Part shown: piece by piece, positions 1 to 7,198 of the stretch
How positions within the stretch are numbered: the stretch's first letter is position 1
How the letters are laid out: each line of letters opens with the position of its first letter
Source: Desulfobacterales bacterium
Lineage (GTDB): Bacteria; Desulfobacterota; Desulfobacteria; Desulfobacterales; Desulfobacteraceae
Length of the DNA stretch: 15,626 bases
Assembly (NCBI GenBank): GCA_022361135.1
Contig: JAKSBM010000139.1
Coordinates: 1-15,626 of the forward strand
Direction of reading: 5' to 3'
Program-made: the position numbers and the translations under genes
The notes under the pieces: model-generated
The model's input: only the letters and a program-made list of their open reading frames with translations
Told to the model about the DNA's origin: nothing
The model's database searches: none

Positions 1-351
1 ACCCAGAAGGACGATGGCATCGTATTGGTGGGCCTGGACCATGAGTTCAATGGAATGGGCAATGATGTCCCGGGTGGGCAGGATGTACCGCATGCCCTCG
101 TGGCCTTCGGCGATGCCGTCGCATGCGCCGATGACTCCGAATTCCACAGGAGTTCCCCCGTTCTGCCAGATACCGGCCTTTACGGCTTCGGAAACCTCCC
201 GCAGGTTGGTGTGGCCGGGAACGGTGGTGGACCAGGCATTGGCAATGCCGATGATGGGGTTTTCCAGGCTTTCGTCGGAATAGCCCATGCTTTTGTAATA
301 GGCCCGGTTGATGGACCACTCCGGGCGGGTGAGGATGGCTTGACTTCTCAT
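1..351 (-). CDS. IlvD/Edd-family dehydratase, N-terminal part (partial)
   Basis: This is the first 117 codons of a dehydratase of the dihydroxy-acid / sugar-acid dehydratase family; the rest lies beyond the left edge. The family uses an Fe-S cluster and Mg2+ to dehydrate 2,3-dihydroxy acids to 2-keto acids in the cytoplasm. The translation begins MRSQAILTRPEW and contains GIANAWSTTVPGHTNL and CDGIAEGHEGMRYILPTRD, followed by SIELMVQAHQYDAIVLLG, which matches the family's conserved N-terminal blocks in order. The ATG at 349-351 has a GGAG about 11 bases upstream. It follows a FadR-type regulator on the same strand and has its own promoter, which suggests a regulated, perhaps catabolic, sugar-acid role rather than housekeeping branched-chain synthesis. 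That choice is inference, because the substrate-defining C-terminal part is missing. Confidence 0.85.
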   Translation of the reverse strand, partial: MRSQAILTRPEWSINRAYYKSMGYSDESLENPIIGIANAWSTTVPGHTNLREVSEAVKAGIWQNGGTPVEFGVIGACDGIAEGHEGMRYILPTRDIIAHSIELMVQAHQYDAIVLLG

Positions 352-368
352 ATGTTATCTGTCTCCAG

Positions 369-384
369 TTCAGCCGGGGCTGAA
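369..384. repeat. 16-base inverted repeat in the dehydratase leader
   Basis: TTCAGCC and GGCTGAA form 7-base arms with a 2-base centre (GG on the plus strand). The repeat lies between the predicted promoter and the dehydratase start codon, so it could be an operator or a small leader hairpin. No partner copy is seen upstream of the regulator gene. Confidence 0.5.
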
Positions 385-416
385 TTGTTATGTTCATATG
401 CTTGTACTTTGAGCTG

Positions 417-445
417 ATAATCATACAAACTTTTTTCCTTGTCAA
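417..445 (-). promoter_or_regulatory. sigma70-type promoter for the dehydratase
   Basis: Read on the minus strand, a perfect TTGACA (-35, plus coordinates 440-445) is followed after exactly 17 bases by GATTAT (-10, 417-422, four of six consensus positions). The predicted start of transcription is near 410, giving a leader of about 60 bases. The motif TTGTATGAT overlaps the -10 region. Confidence 0.6.
420..428 (-). promoter_or_regulatory. candidate regulator-binding motif TTGTATGAT (copy 1)
   Basis: The nine bases TTGTATGAT, followed by TA, overlap the dehydratase -10 box. An identical 9-mer is found upstream of the regulator gene (1304-1312). The T-GT-NNN-A layout resembles FadR-type GntR operators. 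Binding is inferred from repetition and position only. Confidence 0.4.
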
Positions 446-522
446 GGAAAATCGGGAAGGAAATTGTCCTCTCTTTTTTACGGGAAAATGAGGGGCGGGG
501 AGATCAAGTTGGTGTGGAATGG

Positions 523-552
523 ACGGCCGAAGGTCTATTTCGGCCGTTTTTT
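523..552 (+). terminator. hairpin with T-tract at the 3' end of the regulator gene
   Basis: ACGGCCGAA (523-531) pairs perfectly with TTCGGCCGT (539-547) around a 7-base loop and is followed on the plus strand by a run of six T. That is a canonical intrinsic terminator pointing rightwards, into the regulator gene in antisense. On the minus strand, the direction of the genes here, the A-run comes before the stem and no T-run follows, so it would be only a stem-loop. The regulator's TAG stop lies in the loop. Confidence 0.45.
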
Positions 553-1242
553 ATAATTCTTATGACTGCCCTGGAGAAAAGTAATGTGGGTTTCCATCTC
601 CTTGCGGGCCCGTTCCGGGTTGCCCTGGGAAATGGCCTTGCAGATGTTGCGGTGGTGGAGTTGGGATTTTTCCAGCACGTCGTGGAGGAACAGGGTGTGC
701 TCCTGGATAAAGAGTTCCATGTGCTGTTTGATGGAAACAAAGGCCTCTTTGATGAAACGGTTTTTTGACAGCTCGGCAAGGCGGGTGTGAAATTTAAGGT
801 CCACCTGGCCGTAACCGGGATAGTCCTTTTTTTCAAACATGGTCTGCATGCGGTGGACCATGGCCTCCAGTTCGGCAATTTGCCGTTCGGTGGCATTTTC
901 CGCAGCCAGATAGACGGCGCCGGATTCAATGATTTTCCGGGCGGCAAGCAATTCCTTGGTGGTTTTGCCGTCGGAGAGGAGGGTGGGCTTCAGCCCCTCG
1001 GGATTGATCTGGGGAATATGTTTACGGATGGCCGTGCCAAATCCGGGTTTTTGTTCGATCACACCCAAGAGGTCCAGGATGTTCATGGCCTCCCGCAGGG
1101 ATGTCCGGCTCACACCCAACTCCTTGGACAATTCATTCTGGTTGGGCAGCTTATCCCCGATTTTCAATTCTCCGGACTCCATCCGTTTCCGGATTTCATC
1201 CACTACTTTTTCAGACAATTTTTTTTTTGCGATAATCGCCAC
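535..1242 (-). CDS. FadR/GntR-family transcriptional regulator
   Basis: A 235-residue DNA-binding regulator of the usual FadR-subfamily length. Residues about 6-75 form the winged helix, with the typical IGDKLPNQNELSKELGVSRT stretch (28-47) followed by SLREAMNILDLLGVI. Residues about 95-225 are an all-helical FCD ligand domain. Likely metal ligands are D148 and H152 (DLKFH), H196 or H197, and H219 (METHI), the pattern of metal-binding FCD sensors of small organic acids. The start is GTG at 1240-1242, chosen because GAGGAG lies five bases upstream and the protein then begins just before the helix-turn-helix. It sits upstream of an IlvD/Edd dehydratase on the same strand. A shared 9-mer in both promoters suggests local autoregulated control. 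The ligand is unknown; a sugar acid or hydroxy acid fits. Confidence 0.9.
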   Translation of the reverse strand: MAIIAKKKLSEKVVDEIRKRMESGELKIGDKLPNQNELSKELGVSRTSLREAMNILDLLGVIEQKPGFGTAIRKHIPQINPEGLKPTLLSDGKTTKELLAARKIIESGAVYLAAENATERQIAELEAMVHRMQTMFEKKDYPGYGQVDLKFHTRLAELSKNRFIKEAFVSIKQHMELFIQEHTLFLHDVLEKSQLHHRNICKAISQGNPERARKEMETHITFLQGSHKNYKKRPK

Positions 1243-1247
1243 AGGTT

Positions 1248-1253
1248 CTCCTC
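1248..1253 (-). promoter_or_regulatory. ribosome binding site fixing the GTG start of the regulator
   Basis: GAGGAG on the minus strand lies five bases before GTG. No in-frame ATG lies nearby, so this site decides the start. Confidence 0.7.
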
Positions 1254-1298
1254 GTTCTGGGGTTCAACCAAATTCCATGGCAGGGGTAAAGTTTGGTA

Positions 1299-1326
1299 AG
1301 TTTATCATACAATTTAAAATTTTCAA
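1299..1326 (-). promoter_or_regulatory. possible promoter and operator of the regulator gene
   Basis: On the minus strand, TTGAAA (1321-1326) is followed after 16 bases by TAAACT (1299-1304), a modest match to consensus. The spacer contains a second copy of TTGTATGAT (1304-1312), identical to the one overlapping the dehydratase promoter. A bound regulator at this place would block its own transcription. Confidence 0.4.
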
Positions 1327-1671
1327 CCGCTAAAACACGACATTGTGTCTGGTCCCGTGAATACCATGGGAGCCGGTGCAGGGGCATTGCTTCTTGTTTT
1401 TTATCGGCCCGGGGGCAGGGGGAGGAGCCGGTGGTCTTCCAGTGAAATTCGGCCAGGGAGAAAAAGAGGAATTTATCCTTGTTTTTTTTAGATCGATGTC
1501 ACAATATAGTACAAATTCCAAATTTTCATTCTGGACTTCCTCGATTAAATTACGAAATTTCCCGGTGTTGGATTCATGGCTGAGGCGCATGTCGGTTTTT
1601 CATTTTCCCCATCATTGGAATTCAAATGTGAAATCATAAAAGGGGCAGGTATCCCGGCGAATATTCTGCCA

Positions 1672-1708
1672 AAAACAGGGCCACTGAATTGGGCCGAGCC
1701 CCTGTTTT
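1672..1708. repeat. inverted repeat / hairpin upstream of the large operon
   Basis: AAAACAGGG (1672-1680) is matched by CCCTGTTTT (1700-1708) around a 19-base loop that itself contains two GGGCC words. The A-rich and T-rich stem ends would let it work weakly as a terminator in either direction, insulating the divergent units, or as part of the operon leader. Confidence 0.45.
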
Positions 1709-1754
1709 AATCGGCGTAAATCATTCTGCGCCGTGTTTCTTGTCCTTGAATAAG

Positions 1755-1768
1755 CGGATGTATATCCG
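1755..1768. repeat. short inverted repeat, possible operator
   Basis: CGGAT and ATCCG are 5-base arms separated by GTAT, lying 118 bases before the first gene of the operon. Its size and place suit a regulator site, but there is only one copy. Confidence 0.3.
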
Positions 1769-1885
1769 TGGGGACCATCGTAATTCGTTTAAGACGCTAT
1801 TTTTTTCCTTGCAGTATTTTTAGATGATCTTGTGTGGTGGACGTCGGTTTTCACACCAGTGGATTTCAATGGGACAGGTGGATTT

Positions 1886-3907
1886 ATGGATATTTCCTTT
1901 GCAGATTTGTTGCACACCGGCCATTCCTGTAACACGGTTCCCTATGGTGCCGCCTGTGTTGCCGCCCATGCGGCGGAGCGATTTGGGGATCGGGTCAATG
2001 TCCATTTGTTTAAACATGTGGCGGATTATTTATCCTTCCTTGAATCCGGCCCACCTGCACTGGCGGCCTTTTCCCACTATTTGTGGAATTCCTCCCTTTC
2101 CCTTGAAGTCGCCCGGCGGCTCAAGGAAAAATCCCCAGACACCATCGTGGTTTTCGGCGGTCCCAATTATCCCCTGGATAGGGAGGCCCAATTCCAATTC
2201 CTGAACGATAATCCCCAGGTTGATTTCCATGTGTTTCGGGAAGGGGAAATCGCCTTTGAGAAATTGTTTTCCGCCCTGTTGGAACACGGAATGGATGCCC
2301 ATGGTCTTCGCGCCACAAAGGAGGAACTCCCGGGCTGTCATTATCTGTGGCGGGGGGAATTGATCCGGGGTACACTTCCCCCCCGGATTCAGGATTTTTC
2401 AGACATGGCCTCCCCCTATTTGACCGGCCTGTTAGACCCTTCCCTTGAAAAACAGCTGATCCCCCTCTTGCCCACGGCCAGGGGCTGTCCCTTTTCCTGC
2501 TCCTATTGCCAGGAGGGAAGTGCATATTTTAATCGGGTTCACCGCTATCCCCGGAAACGAATTGATGACGAACTGGACCATGTGGCCCCCCGGGCCCGGG
2601 TACCCAATTTGATCAGTGGCGATTCCAACCTGGGCATGTATCCCGAGGACGTTGATACCTGTCGCCGAATCCATGGGATTCAGAAAGAAAGGGGATGGCC
2701 GGAACATTTTGTGGGGATTGCGGGCAAGAACAATAAAGAGCGTGTCCTTTCCTGTGTTGAATTGGTGGCAGGCAGTTATGTGGGGGCGGCGGTTCAATCC
2801 ACGGACCCCCATGTCCTCAAGGCGATTGGGAGGGAAAATGTCTCCGCCACAGAATTGGTGAACATGGCCGTCCAGGGAAAGAAATACCAGGGAACCACCT
2901 TTTCTGAGGTCATCCTGGGGCTTCCCGGGGATACGCCAAGGGCACATTTTAAATCCATTTGTGATTTGATGGATGCCGGCATTGATGTGGTCCGGTCCCA
3001 TCAATTGATCTTCCTGCCCGGTGCCGCACTGGCCCGGAAAGCCAACCGGGAAAAGTATCGGATGGAGGGGCGGTTCCGGGTGGTGCCCCATACCCTGCAA
3101 CCCTACCGCCTCTTCGGGGAAACCTTTTTCGCTCCGGAGATTGACGAGATCTGTGTTTCCAATGCCGGAATTCCATTTGAATCCTATCTGGAATGCCGGC
3201 TTTTTAATCTGGTGGTGGAGGTCTTTTATAACAATGGGGTTTTCCATGAACTCATTGCCCTCCTGGCCCGGTTTCACATCCGGGCATCTGATTTGATCCG
3301 CAGGATTTTTGACCATCTTTCCCAACCGGCCAATGCCCTGGAAGAGCTGTGCGGGAATTTTCTACGGGAAAGCCGGGAACTCTGGCCCAGTCGAAAATCA
3401 CTGGTCCGATTTCTGGAGCTGGGGGAAAATCGACAAAAATTCATGGCCGGTGAAATGGGGAACAACGAACAAATGCAATATTCCGCCCAGGCGGTTTTTC
3501 GTCACATGGACCGTTGCCATGATATCGCCTTTGCCGTGGCCGGTGAACTGCTGGCGGCCGCTCCGGGGTGGGGCCGGGATCATGACGCCTATCTGGGGAA
3601 TTTGAAGCGATACAGCATGGCCCGAAAGGTGGGGCTGTTGGCGGATGAGGACACCGGCGGGGTATCCTTTGATTTTGATTTTATAAAATTGGCGGCAAAT
3701 GGCTTCCAGGGCGACCCCTTGGCGGCGGCCCTGGAGTCCCCCTCTCCTTTGGATTTTTATCACCATGGGGATCAGCGGGGTAAAATAGAATCCCTTTTGG
3801 CCCTCCATGGGGATTCCGATTATGGCCTGGGGAATATTCTGAGCAATACACGTCTGGCCGCCCTATATCGACATGTGGAGAAGGGGGGTGACCATGGCGG
3901 GAAATAA
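1886..3907 (+). CDS. B12-binding-domain radical SAM protein
   Basis: A 673-residue enzyme expected to use cobalamin and a radical-SAM [4Fe-4S] cluster. Residues about 1-135 look like the Rossmann-type B12-binding domain of this superfamily (SHYLWNSSLSLEVARRLK, then VVFGGPNYP and REGEIAFEKLF), without the classical DxHxxG, as is common in this group. The radical SAM core begins at about 190 with C201, C205 and C208 in GCPFSCSYC. A helical C-terminal region (about 420-673) has no motif I recognise. I chose ATG 1886 because AGGTGG lies four bases upstream and the protein then begins with MDISFADLL; an in-frame GTG at 1832 has no ribosome site and adds an implausible leader. It is the first gene of the operon and overlaps the next by 14 bases. 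Relatives perform C-methylation or ring rearrangements; the actual reaction, probably on a sugar, is unknown. Confidence 0.85.
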   Translation: MDISFADLLHTGHSCNTVPYGAACVAAHAAERFGDRVNVHLFKHVADYLSFLESGPPALAAFSHYLWNSSLSLEVARRLKEKSPDTIVVFGGPNYPLDREAQFQFLNDNPQVDFHVFREGEIAFEKLFSALLEHGMDAHGLRATKEELPGCHYLWRGELIRGTLPPRIQDFSDMASPYLTGLLDPSLEKQLIPLLPTARGCPFSCSYCQEGSAYFNRVHRYPRKRIDDELDHVAPRARVPNLISGDSNLGMYPEDVDTCRRIHGIQKERGWPEHFVGIAGKNNKERVLSCVELVAGSYVGAAVQSTDPHVLKAIGRENVSATELVNMAVQGKKYQGTTFSEVILGLPGDTPRAHFKSICDLMDAGIDVVRSHQLIFLPGAALARKANREKYRMEGRFRVVPHTLQPYRLFGETFFAPEIDEICVSNAGIPFESYLECRLFNLVVEVFYNNGVFHELIALLARFHIRASDLIRRIFDHLSQPANALEELCGNFLRESRELWPSRKSLVRFLELGENRQKFMAGEMGNNEQMQYSAQAVFRHMDRCHDIAFAVAGELLAAAPGWGRDHDAYLGNLKRYSMARKVGLLADEDTGGVSFDFDFIKLAANGFQGDPLAAALESPSPLDFYHHGDQRGKIESLLALHGDSDYGLGNILSNTRLAALYRHVEKGGDHGGK

Positions 3908-5015
3908 TGCCCATGGGAAGGTTCGATTTTTGAATCTAAGTGTGATTGATCCGGTTGAGCGCAATGCCCTCATGGCTGCCATGGAACAGGTGCTCCGCCA
4001 TGGGATGATGGTCAACGGCCCGGAACTCACCGCCTTTGAAGAAAAAATGGCCCGGTTTTGCCGGCGAAAATATGCCGTGGGGGTGGGCTCGGGTACCGAT
4101 GCCCTGTATCTGGCATTGCGGGCCCTGGATATCGGTCCCGGGGATGAGGTGATTACCACCTGCCTCTCCTGGGTGGCCACGGCCAATGCCATTGCCCTCA
4201 CCGGGGCAACCCCGGTTTTTGCCGACATTGGTCCGGATTTGAATGTGGATCCCGCAGACGTGGCCCGCTGCATTTCAGCCAAAACCCGGGCCATTGTGCC
4301 GGTGCATTATACCGGCCGCCTTTGCGACATGGCCGCCTTGGGGGAATTGGGGCGCAAACATGGTTTGCACATTGTGGAAGATGCGGCCCAGGCCTTTGGG
4401 GCGCGGCTGGGGGGGCGGGTGGCCGGTGAGTCGGGGATCCTGGCCTGTTTTAGCTTTAATCCCATGAAGGTCTATGGGGCCTGTGGGGAAGCCGGCATGG
4501 TTGTGACGGACAGTTCGGAGTTGCAATCCCGGTTGGAATCCCTGCGGTACAACGGCACGGTGAACAAGGAAACCTGTGTGGTTCCCGGGTTGAATTGTCG
4601 CATGGACACCCTCCAGGCGGCCCTGCTCTTGGCCCGTTTCCCCTACTACCAAAAATTGGTGGAAAGGCGGCGGAGCCTGGCGAGAATCTACGACGAACGG
4701 CTGGCCGGGGTGGTGGATATCCCCGGGGAATCCCCGGACGAATACCATGTCTATTACACCTATACCATACAGAGCCGGGAGCGGGACAAGCTCAAGGCCT
4801 TTTTGGAGGACCAGGGGATTGAGACCAAAATTCAGCATCCCCTCCTGCTTCCGGACCAACCGGCCCACCGCAATGCCCAACTCCCCCGCCTTCCACGGGC
4901 CCGGGACATTCATTCCCGAATCCTCTGCATTCCGATCCATGAAAAACTGGATACCGGCCATGTGGAATACATCGGAGAACAGATCCGTACCTTCCATGGG
5001 AGGGCAGGCCGTTGA
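3894..5015 (+). CDS. DegT/DnrJ/EryC1/StrS-family PLP aminotransferase
   Basis: A 373-residue enzyme that should transfer an amino group, usually from glutamate, to a keto group on a nucleotide sugar. Visible family marks are VGSGTDAL at 64-71 (PLP phosphate site), VEDAAQAFGA with D163 against the pyridine nitrogen, and FSFNPMKVYG with K192 as the Schiff-base lysine, followed by GEAGMVVT. Length is normal. ATG 3894 is preferred over ATG 3873 because AAGGGGGG lies just before it. It overlaps the radical SAM gene by 14 bases and the next gene by four, which suggests translational coupling. With two SDR enzymes downstream to make keto sugars, and a formyltransferase and acyltransferase to use the new amine, it is probably the step that makes the amino sugar. 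The sugar and ring position cannot be read from sequence. Confidence 0.93.
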   Translation: MAGNNAHGKVRFLNLSVIDPVERNALMAAMEQVLRHGMMVNGPELTAFEEKMARFCRRKYAVGVGSGTDALYLALRALDIGPGDEVITTCLSWVATANAIALTGATPVFADIGPDLNVDPADVARCISAKTRAIVPVHYTGRLCDMAALGELGRKHGLHIVEDAAQAFGARLGGRVAGESGILACFSFNPMKVYGACGEAGMVVTDSSELQSRLESLRYNGTVNKETCVVPGLNCRMDTLQAALLLARFPYYQKLVERRRSLARIYDERLAGVVDIPGESPDEYHVYYTYTIQSRERDKLKAFLEDQGIETKIQHPLLLPDQPAHRNAQLPRLPRARDIHSRILCIPIHEKLDTGHVEYIGEQIRTFHGRAGR

Positions 5016-5464
5016 GTACGGAATACATCCGGGATTCCGGACGGGCCCTGGTGGATGATGCCGCCCTGGATGTCCTTGCTGACCGTGCCCAAAGGGCGGC
5101 GTTGAAGCGGGCCCGGTACTGTTTGCATGGGGACCATGGGGAGGGGGTTCAGGAAATGGTCATTGCCCTGTGTCGGGAAAGTGAAATCCCGGTCCACCGC
5201 CATGGAAACAGGGATGAATCCTTCCATGTGATACGGGGGGCCATGCGGTTTGAGATTTTTGACGATGCCGGTGGTTTGGTGGAGGCCATTGAATTGGGCA
5301 CCGTCGGGTCGGACCATGGCTTTTTTTTAAGGATCAACGGGGCATTGTGGCACCGGGTGGTCGCCCTGGGCGACCTGGTCATTTTCCATGAAACAACATC
5401 GGGGCCCTTTTCCCCGGACAATACCGAAATACATCCTGTGCTCCACCCAAATGGACGCCAATAA
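5012..5464 (+). CDS. WbuC-family cupin metalloprotein
   Basis: A 150-residue single-domain cupin resembling WbuC, a small protein often found in O-antigen and capsule clusters whose reaction is not firmly established. The N-terminal part (DDAALDVLADRAQRAALKRAR) matches the WbuC lead-in, and the cupin core follows: PVHRHGNRDESFHVIRG supplies H62, H64 and E69, and LWHRVVAL supplies H114, a complete metal site. The start is TTG 5012, overlapping the aminotransferase stop as TTGA. GGAGGG seven bases upstream supports it, and the next internal ATG would cut off the WbuC N-terminal part. Its position right after the aminotransferase supports a role in sugar modification, such as isomerisation or epimerisation, but that is inference. 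Confidence 0.85.
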   Translation: MSTEYIRDSGRALVDDAALDVLADRAQRAALKRARYCLHGDHGEGVQEMVIALCRESEIPVHRHGNRDESFHVIRGAMRFEIFDDAGGLVEAIELGTVGSDHGFFLRINGALWHRVVALGDLVIFHETTSGPFSPDNTEIHPVLHPNGRQ

Positions 5465-5477
5465 CAAGGGGGGAATC

Positions 5478-6149
5478 ATGAATCCGGACAAAGCAGTGTA
5501 TGAAAAACTGGTTAGGGAGATGGGGCGGAAATATCCTCCCCTGACCCTCTCTTCTGAATATGCCTATTTTGCCCAGGAGGATATGCTTCGTTTTTTGATT
5601 CGACTGGCCCGGTATAAGTTCATTGCTCGCATGTTGAAGCCCGGCGATCGGGTCCTTGAAGTCGGGTGCGGGTCGGGACTGGGGGCGGTTTTCATGTCCC
5701 AGCATTGTGGGGAGGTAACCGGTCTGGATCTGAATTCCCATGAGATTGACGAGGCCCGGAAGATGAATCGTCGGGATAATGTCTCCTTTTACCCTGATGA
5801 TTTTTTCAGCTGGCCCGGCCACAAAACCTATGATGTGGTCATTGCCCTGGATGTGATTGAGCATTTCGTGGAAACCCAGGGTCGGGAGTTGATCCAAAAA
5901 ATGGGAAGCCATCTGGCTCCGGGGGGCATGTCCATTTTGGGGACCCCCAGCATTTACTCCTATCCCCACCAGGGGGCCCTGAGCCAGGCCGACCATGTGA
6001 AATGCTACGATCAGAAGGAATTGGTGGGGGTTTTGGATTATTTTTACCACCGAACCCTGCCCTTTTCCATGAACGATGAAATGGTTCACACCGGCCATGG
6101 GAAAATGGCCTGGTATTATTTTTTAATTTCCATGTATCCGCGGAAATGA
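5478..6149 (+). CDS. class I SAM-dependent methyltransferase
   Basis: A 223-residue Rossmann-fold methyltransferase. Motif I is VLEVGCGSG at 59-67, the acidic residue at the end of strand 2 is D84 (GLDLN), and the DVIEH at 125-129 is the usual motif IV/post-IV block of small-molecule O- or N-methyltransferases; GSHLAPGGMSILGTPS follows as expected. ATG 5478 is chosen for the AAGGGGGG four bases upstream, 13 bases after the cupin stop; an earlier in-frame ATG at 5388 lies deep inside the cupin gene and has no ribosome site. In this setting a sugar or sugar-linked amine is a likely acceptor. The acceptor atom is not predictable. Confidence 0.88.
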   Translation: MNPDKAVYEKLVREMGRKYPPLTLSSEYAYFAQEDMLRFLIRLARYKFIARMLKPGDRVLEVGCGSGLGAVFMSQHCGEVTGLDLNSHEIDEARKMNRRDNVSFYPDDFFSWPGHKTYDVVIALDVIEHFVETQGRELIQKMGSHLAPGGMSILGTPSIYSYPHQGALSQADHVKCYDQKELVGVLDYFYHRTLPFSMNDEMVHTGHGKMAWYYFLISMYPRK

Positions 6150-6168
6150 TGGAAGGGAGCGTTTAACC

Positions 6169-7188
6169 ATGCACATGGAACCGCTGGGGGATGTGGAAAC
6201 GCAATTGGCCGGGAATCAATCCCTGGGCTTGTTTTCCAGTCCGGCCTGGCTCGGGGCGTTGGCCGATAGCTTTCCCTATGATTTTTTTGTGATTCGCCAC
6301 GGAGAAGGAGCCATTCCCCTGGCCCGGATCACGGATTTCATCGGTCCCCGCATCGTGTCTCTCCCCTTCTCCGATTACCTGGAAATCGGAAGCGACGCCC
6401 TGGATTGGGAAAAAATTTTTGTTGCCATCCGTGGTGGGGTGGGAGAGCTGCCCGTGAAATTTCGCTGGGCCGGTGATTTCACCCATTGCAAATTGGAGCG
6501 GGGAGTCCAGGGTCGGGTGGCCGCCCAGTATCACCGGGTGGCCATCCAGGATCAAAATTCCATGTTTCAGAATTTGGCGCCGGGATTTCGTCGCAATGTG
6601 AGGCAGGCCCTGGGACATGGTATTCGGATTCGTAGGAAGACCTCGGATTCGGCCGTGGACCGGTTCCACCACATGTTCACCGCCCATCGCAGGGCCAAAT
6701 TCGGGGTGCTTTCCCCCCCCAAATCCTTCTTTATTCGGATAGCCCGGCGATTCTTTAAATCGGGAAATGGGTTTGTCCTGGAGGCCGTGGACGGGGAGCA
6801 GGTCACCGCGGCCGCCCTTGTCCTTCGCCACGGGGACGGTCTGTATTACAAATACGGGGCTTCCCTGGCCCAGGGGCTGTCCCGCAGGCCCAACAACCTG
6901 TTGTTCTGGGATTTGCTCTGCCGGGCCGGCCAATGGGATTGCCGCTATGTGGATCTGGGGATGAGCTGGCAGGGGCCGGATGATGCCGGACTGGTTCGGT
7001 TTAAGGAGGATCTGGGCGGTGTGTCCTCCCCCATATCCGTCCTTGCATCTTCTGATTTGGAAGCATCTTTGCGGGATCGGGAGGCCAGGTCGGTTTTAAG
7101 GGATTTAACACGGCTTTGGGTGGAGAGTGATGCCGGAATTCCCCACATCCAGAAGGCCGGGGATCGGATTTTTCAATATTTTACCTGA
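6169..7188 (+). CDS. FemAB/GNAT-like acyltransferase
   Basis: A 339-residue protein of the FemAB-like, BioF2-type GNAT group found in polysaccharide clusters. The N-terminal half is a degenerate GNAT-like domain. The second half carries the recognisable signature: FRRNVRQALGHGIRIRR (140-156), HRRAKFGVLSPPKSFF (173-188), then VTAAALVLRHGDGLYYKYGAS (the core is 215-232), RPNNLLFWDLL, VDLGMSW and GLVRFKEDLGG (274-284). Such proteins transfer acyl or aminoacyl groups to amines. The start ATG 6169 has AGGGAG nine bases upstream and lies 19 bases after the methyltransferase. A run of eight C (6713-6720) sits inside the coding sequence. It may acylate the amino sugar or an attached group; the donor could be acyl-CoA or aminoacyl-tRNA, and the sequence does not decide. 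Confidence 0.8.
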   Translation: MHMEPLGDVETQLAGNQSLGLFSSPAWLGALADSFPYDFFVIRHGEGAIPLARITDFIGPRIVSLPFSDYLEIGSDALDWEKIFVAIRGGVGELPVKFRWAGDFTHCKLERGVQGRVAAQYHRVAIQDQNSMFQNLAPGFRRNVRQALGHGIRIRRKTSDSAVDRFHHMFTAHRRAKFGVLSPPKSFFIRIARRFFKSGNGFVLEAVDGEQVTAAALVLRHGDGLYYKYGASLAQGLSRRPNNLLFWDLLCRAGQWDCRYVDLGMSWQGPDDAGLVRFKEDLGGVSSPISVLASSDLEASLRDREARSVLRDLTRLWVESDAGIPHIQKAGDRIFQYFT

Positions 7189-7198
7189 GGAAGGGGAG

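Larger units (their letters stand above)
1327..1885. other. intergenic stretch between the two divergent units
   Basis: No reading frame here has both a Shine-Dalgarno site and a recognisable protein. The longest minus-strand frame (1330-1590) lacks a ribosome site and is proline-rich where it crosses a G-rich patch, so I treat it as noise. The stretch holds an AT-rich section (about 1490-1640), a hairpin at 1672-1708 and a small inverted repeat at 1755-1768. A promoter for the right-hand operon must lie here or just upstream, but I see no clear -35/-10 pair. Confidence 0.5.

Noticed and set aside
1330..1590. 86-codon minus-strand frame in the intergenic stretch
   Set aside because: No ribosome site, proline-rich low-complexity end, no recognisable protein family.
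1680..1686. GCCACTG, a word seen in cobalamin riboswitches, upstream of a B12-dependent gene
   Set aside because: The other conserved parts (B12 box with GGAGACC-like segment, the GGTGA-type stem) are absent; the word lies in the loop edge of a simple hairpin.
1800..1820. Possible sigma54 promoter because of CTTGCAG before the first operon gene
   Set aside because: The GG of the -24 element is missing at the required distance.
1832..1885. GTG start 18 codons upstream for the B12-radical SAM protein
   Set aside because: No ribosome site and a non-conserved leader; ATG 1886 has AGGTGG at suitable spacing.
2432..3325. Long minus-strand frame of about 297 codons inside the B12-radical SAM gene
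   Set aside because: Shadow of the plus-strand gene, which has clear domain motifs; the antisense translation has none.
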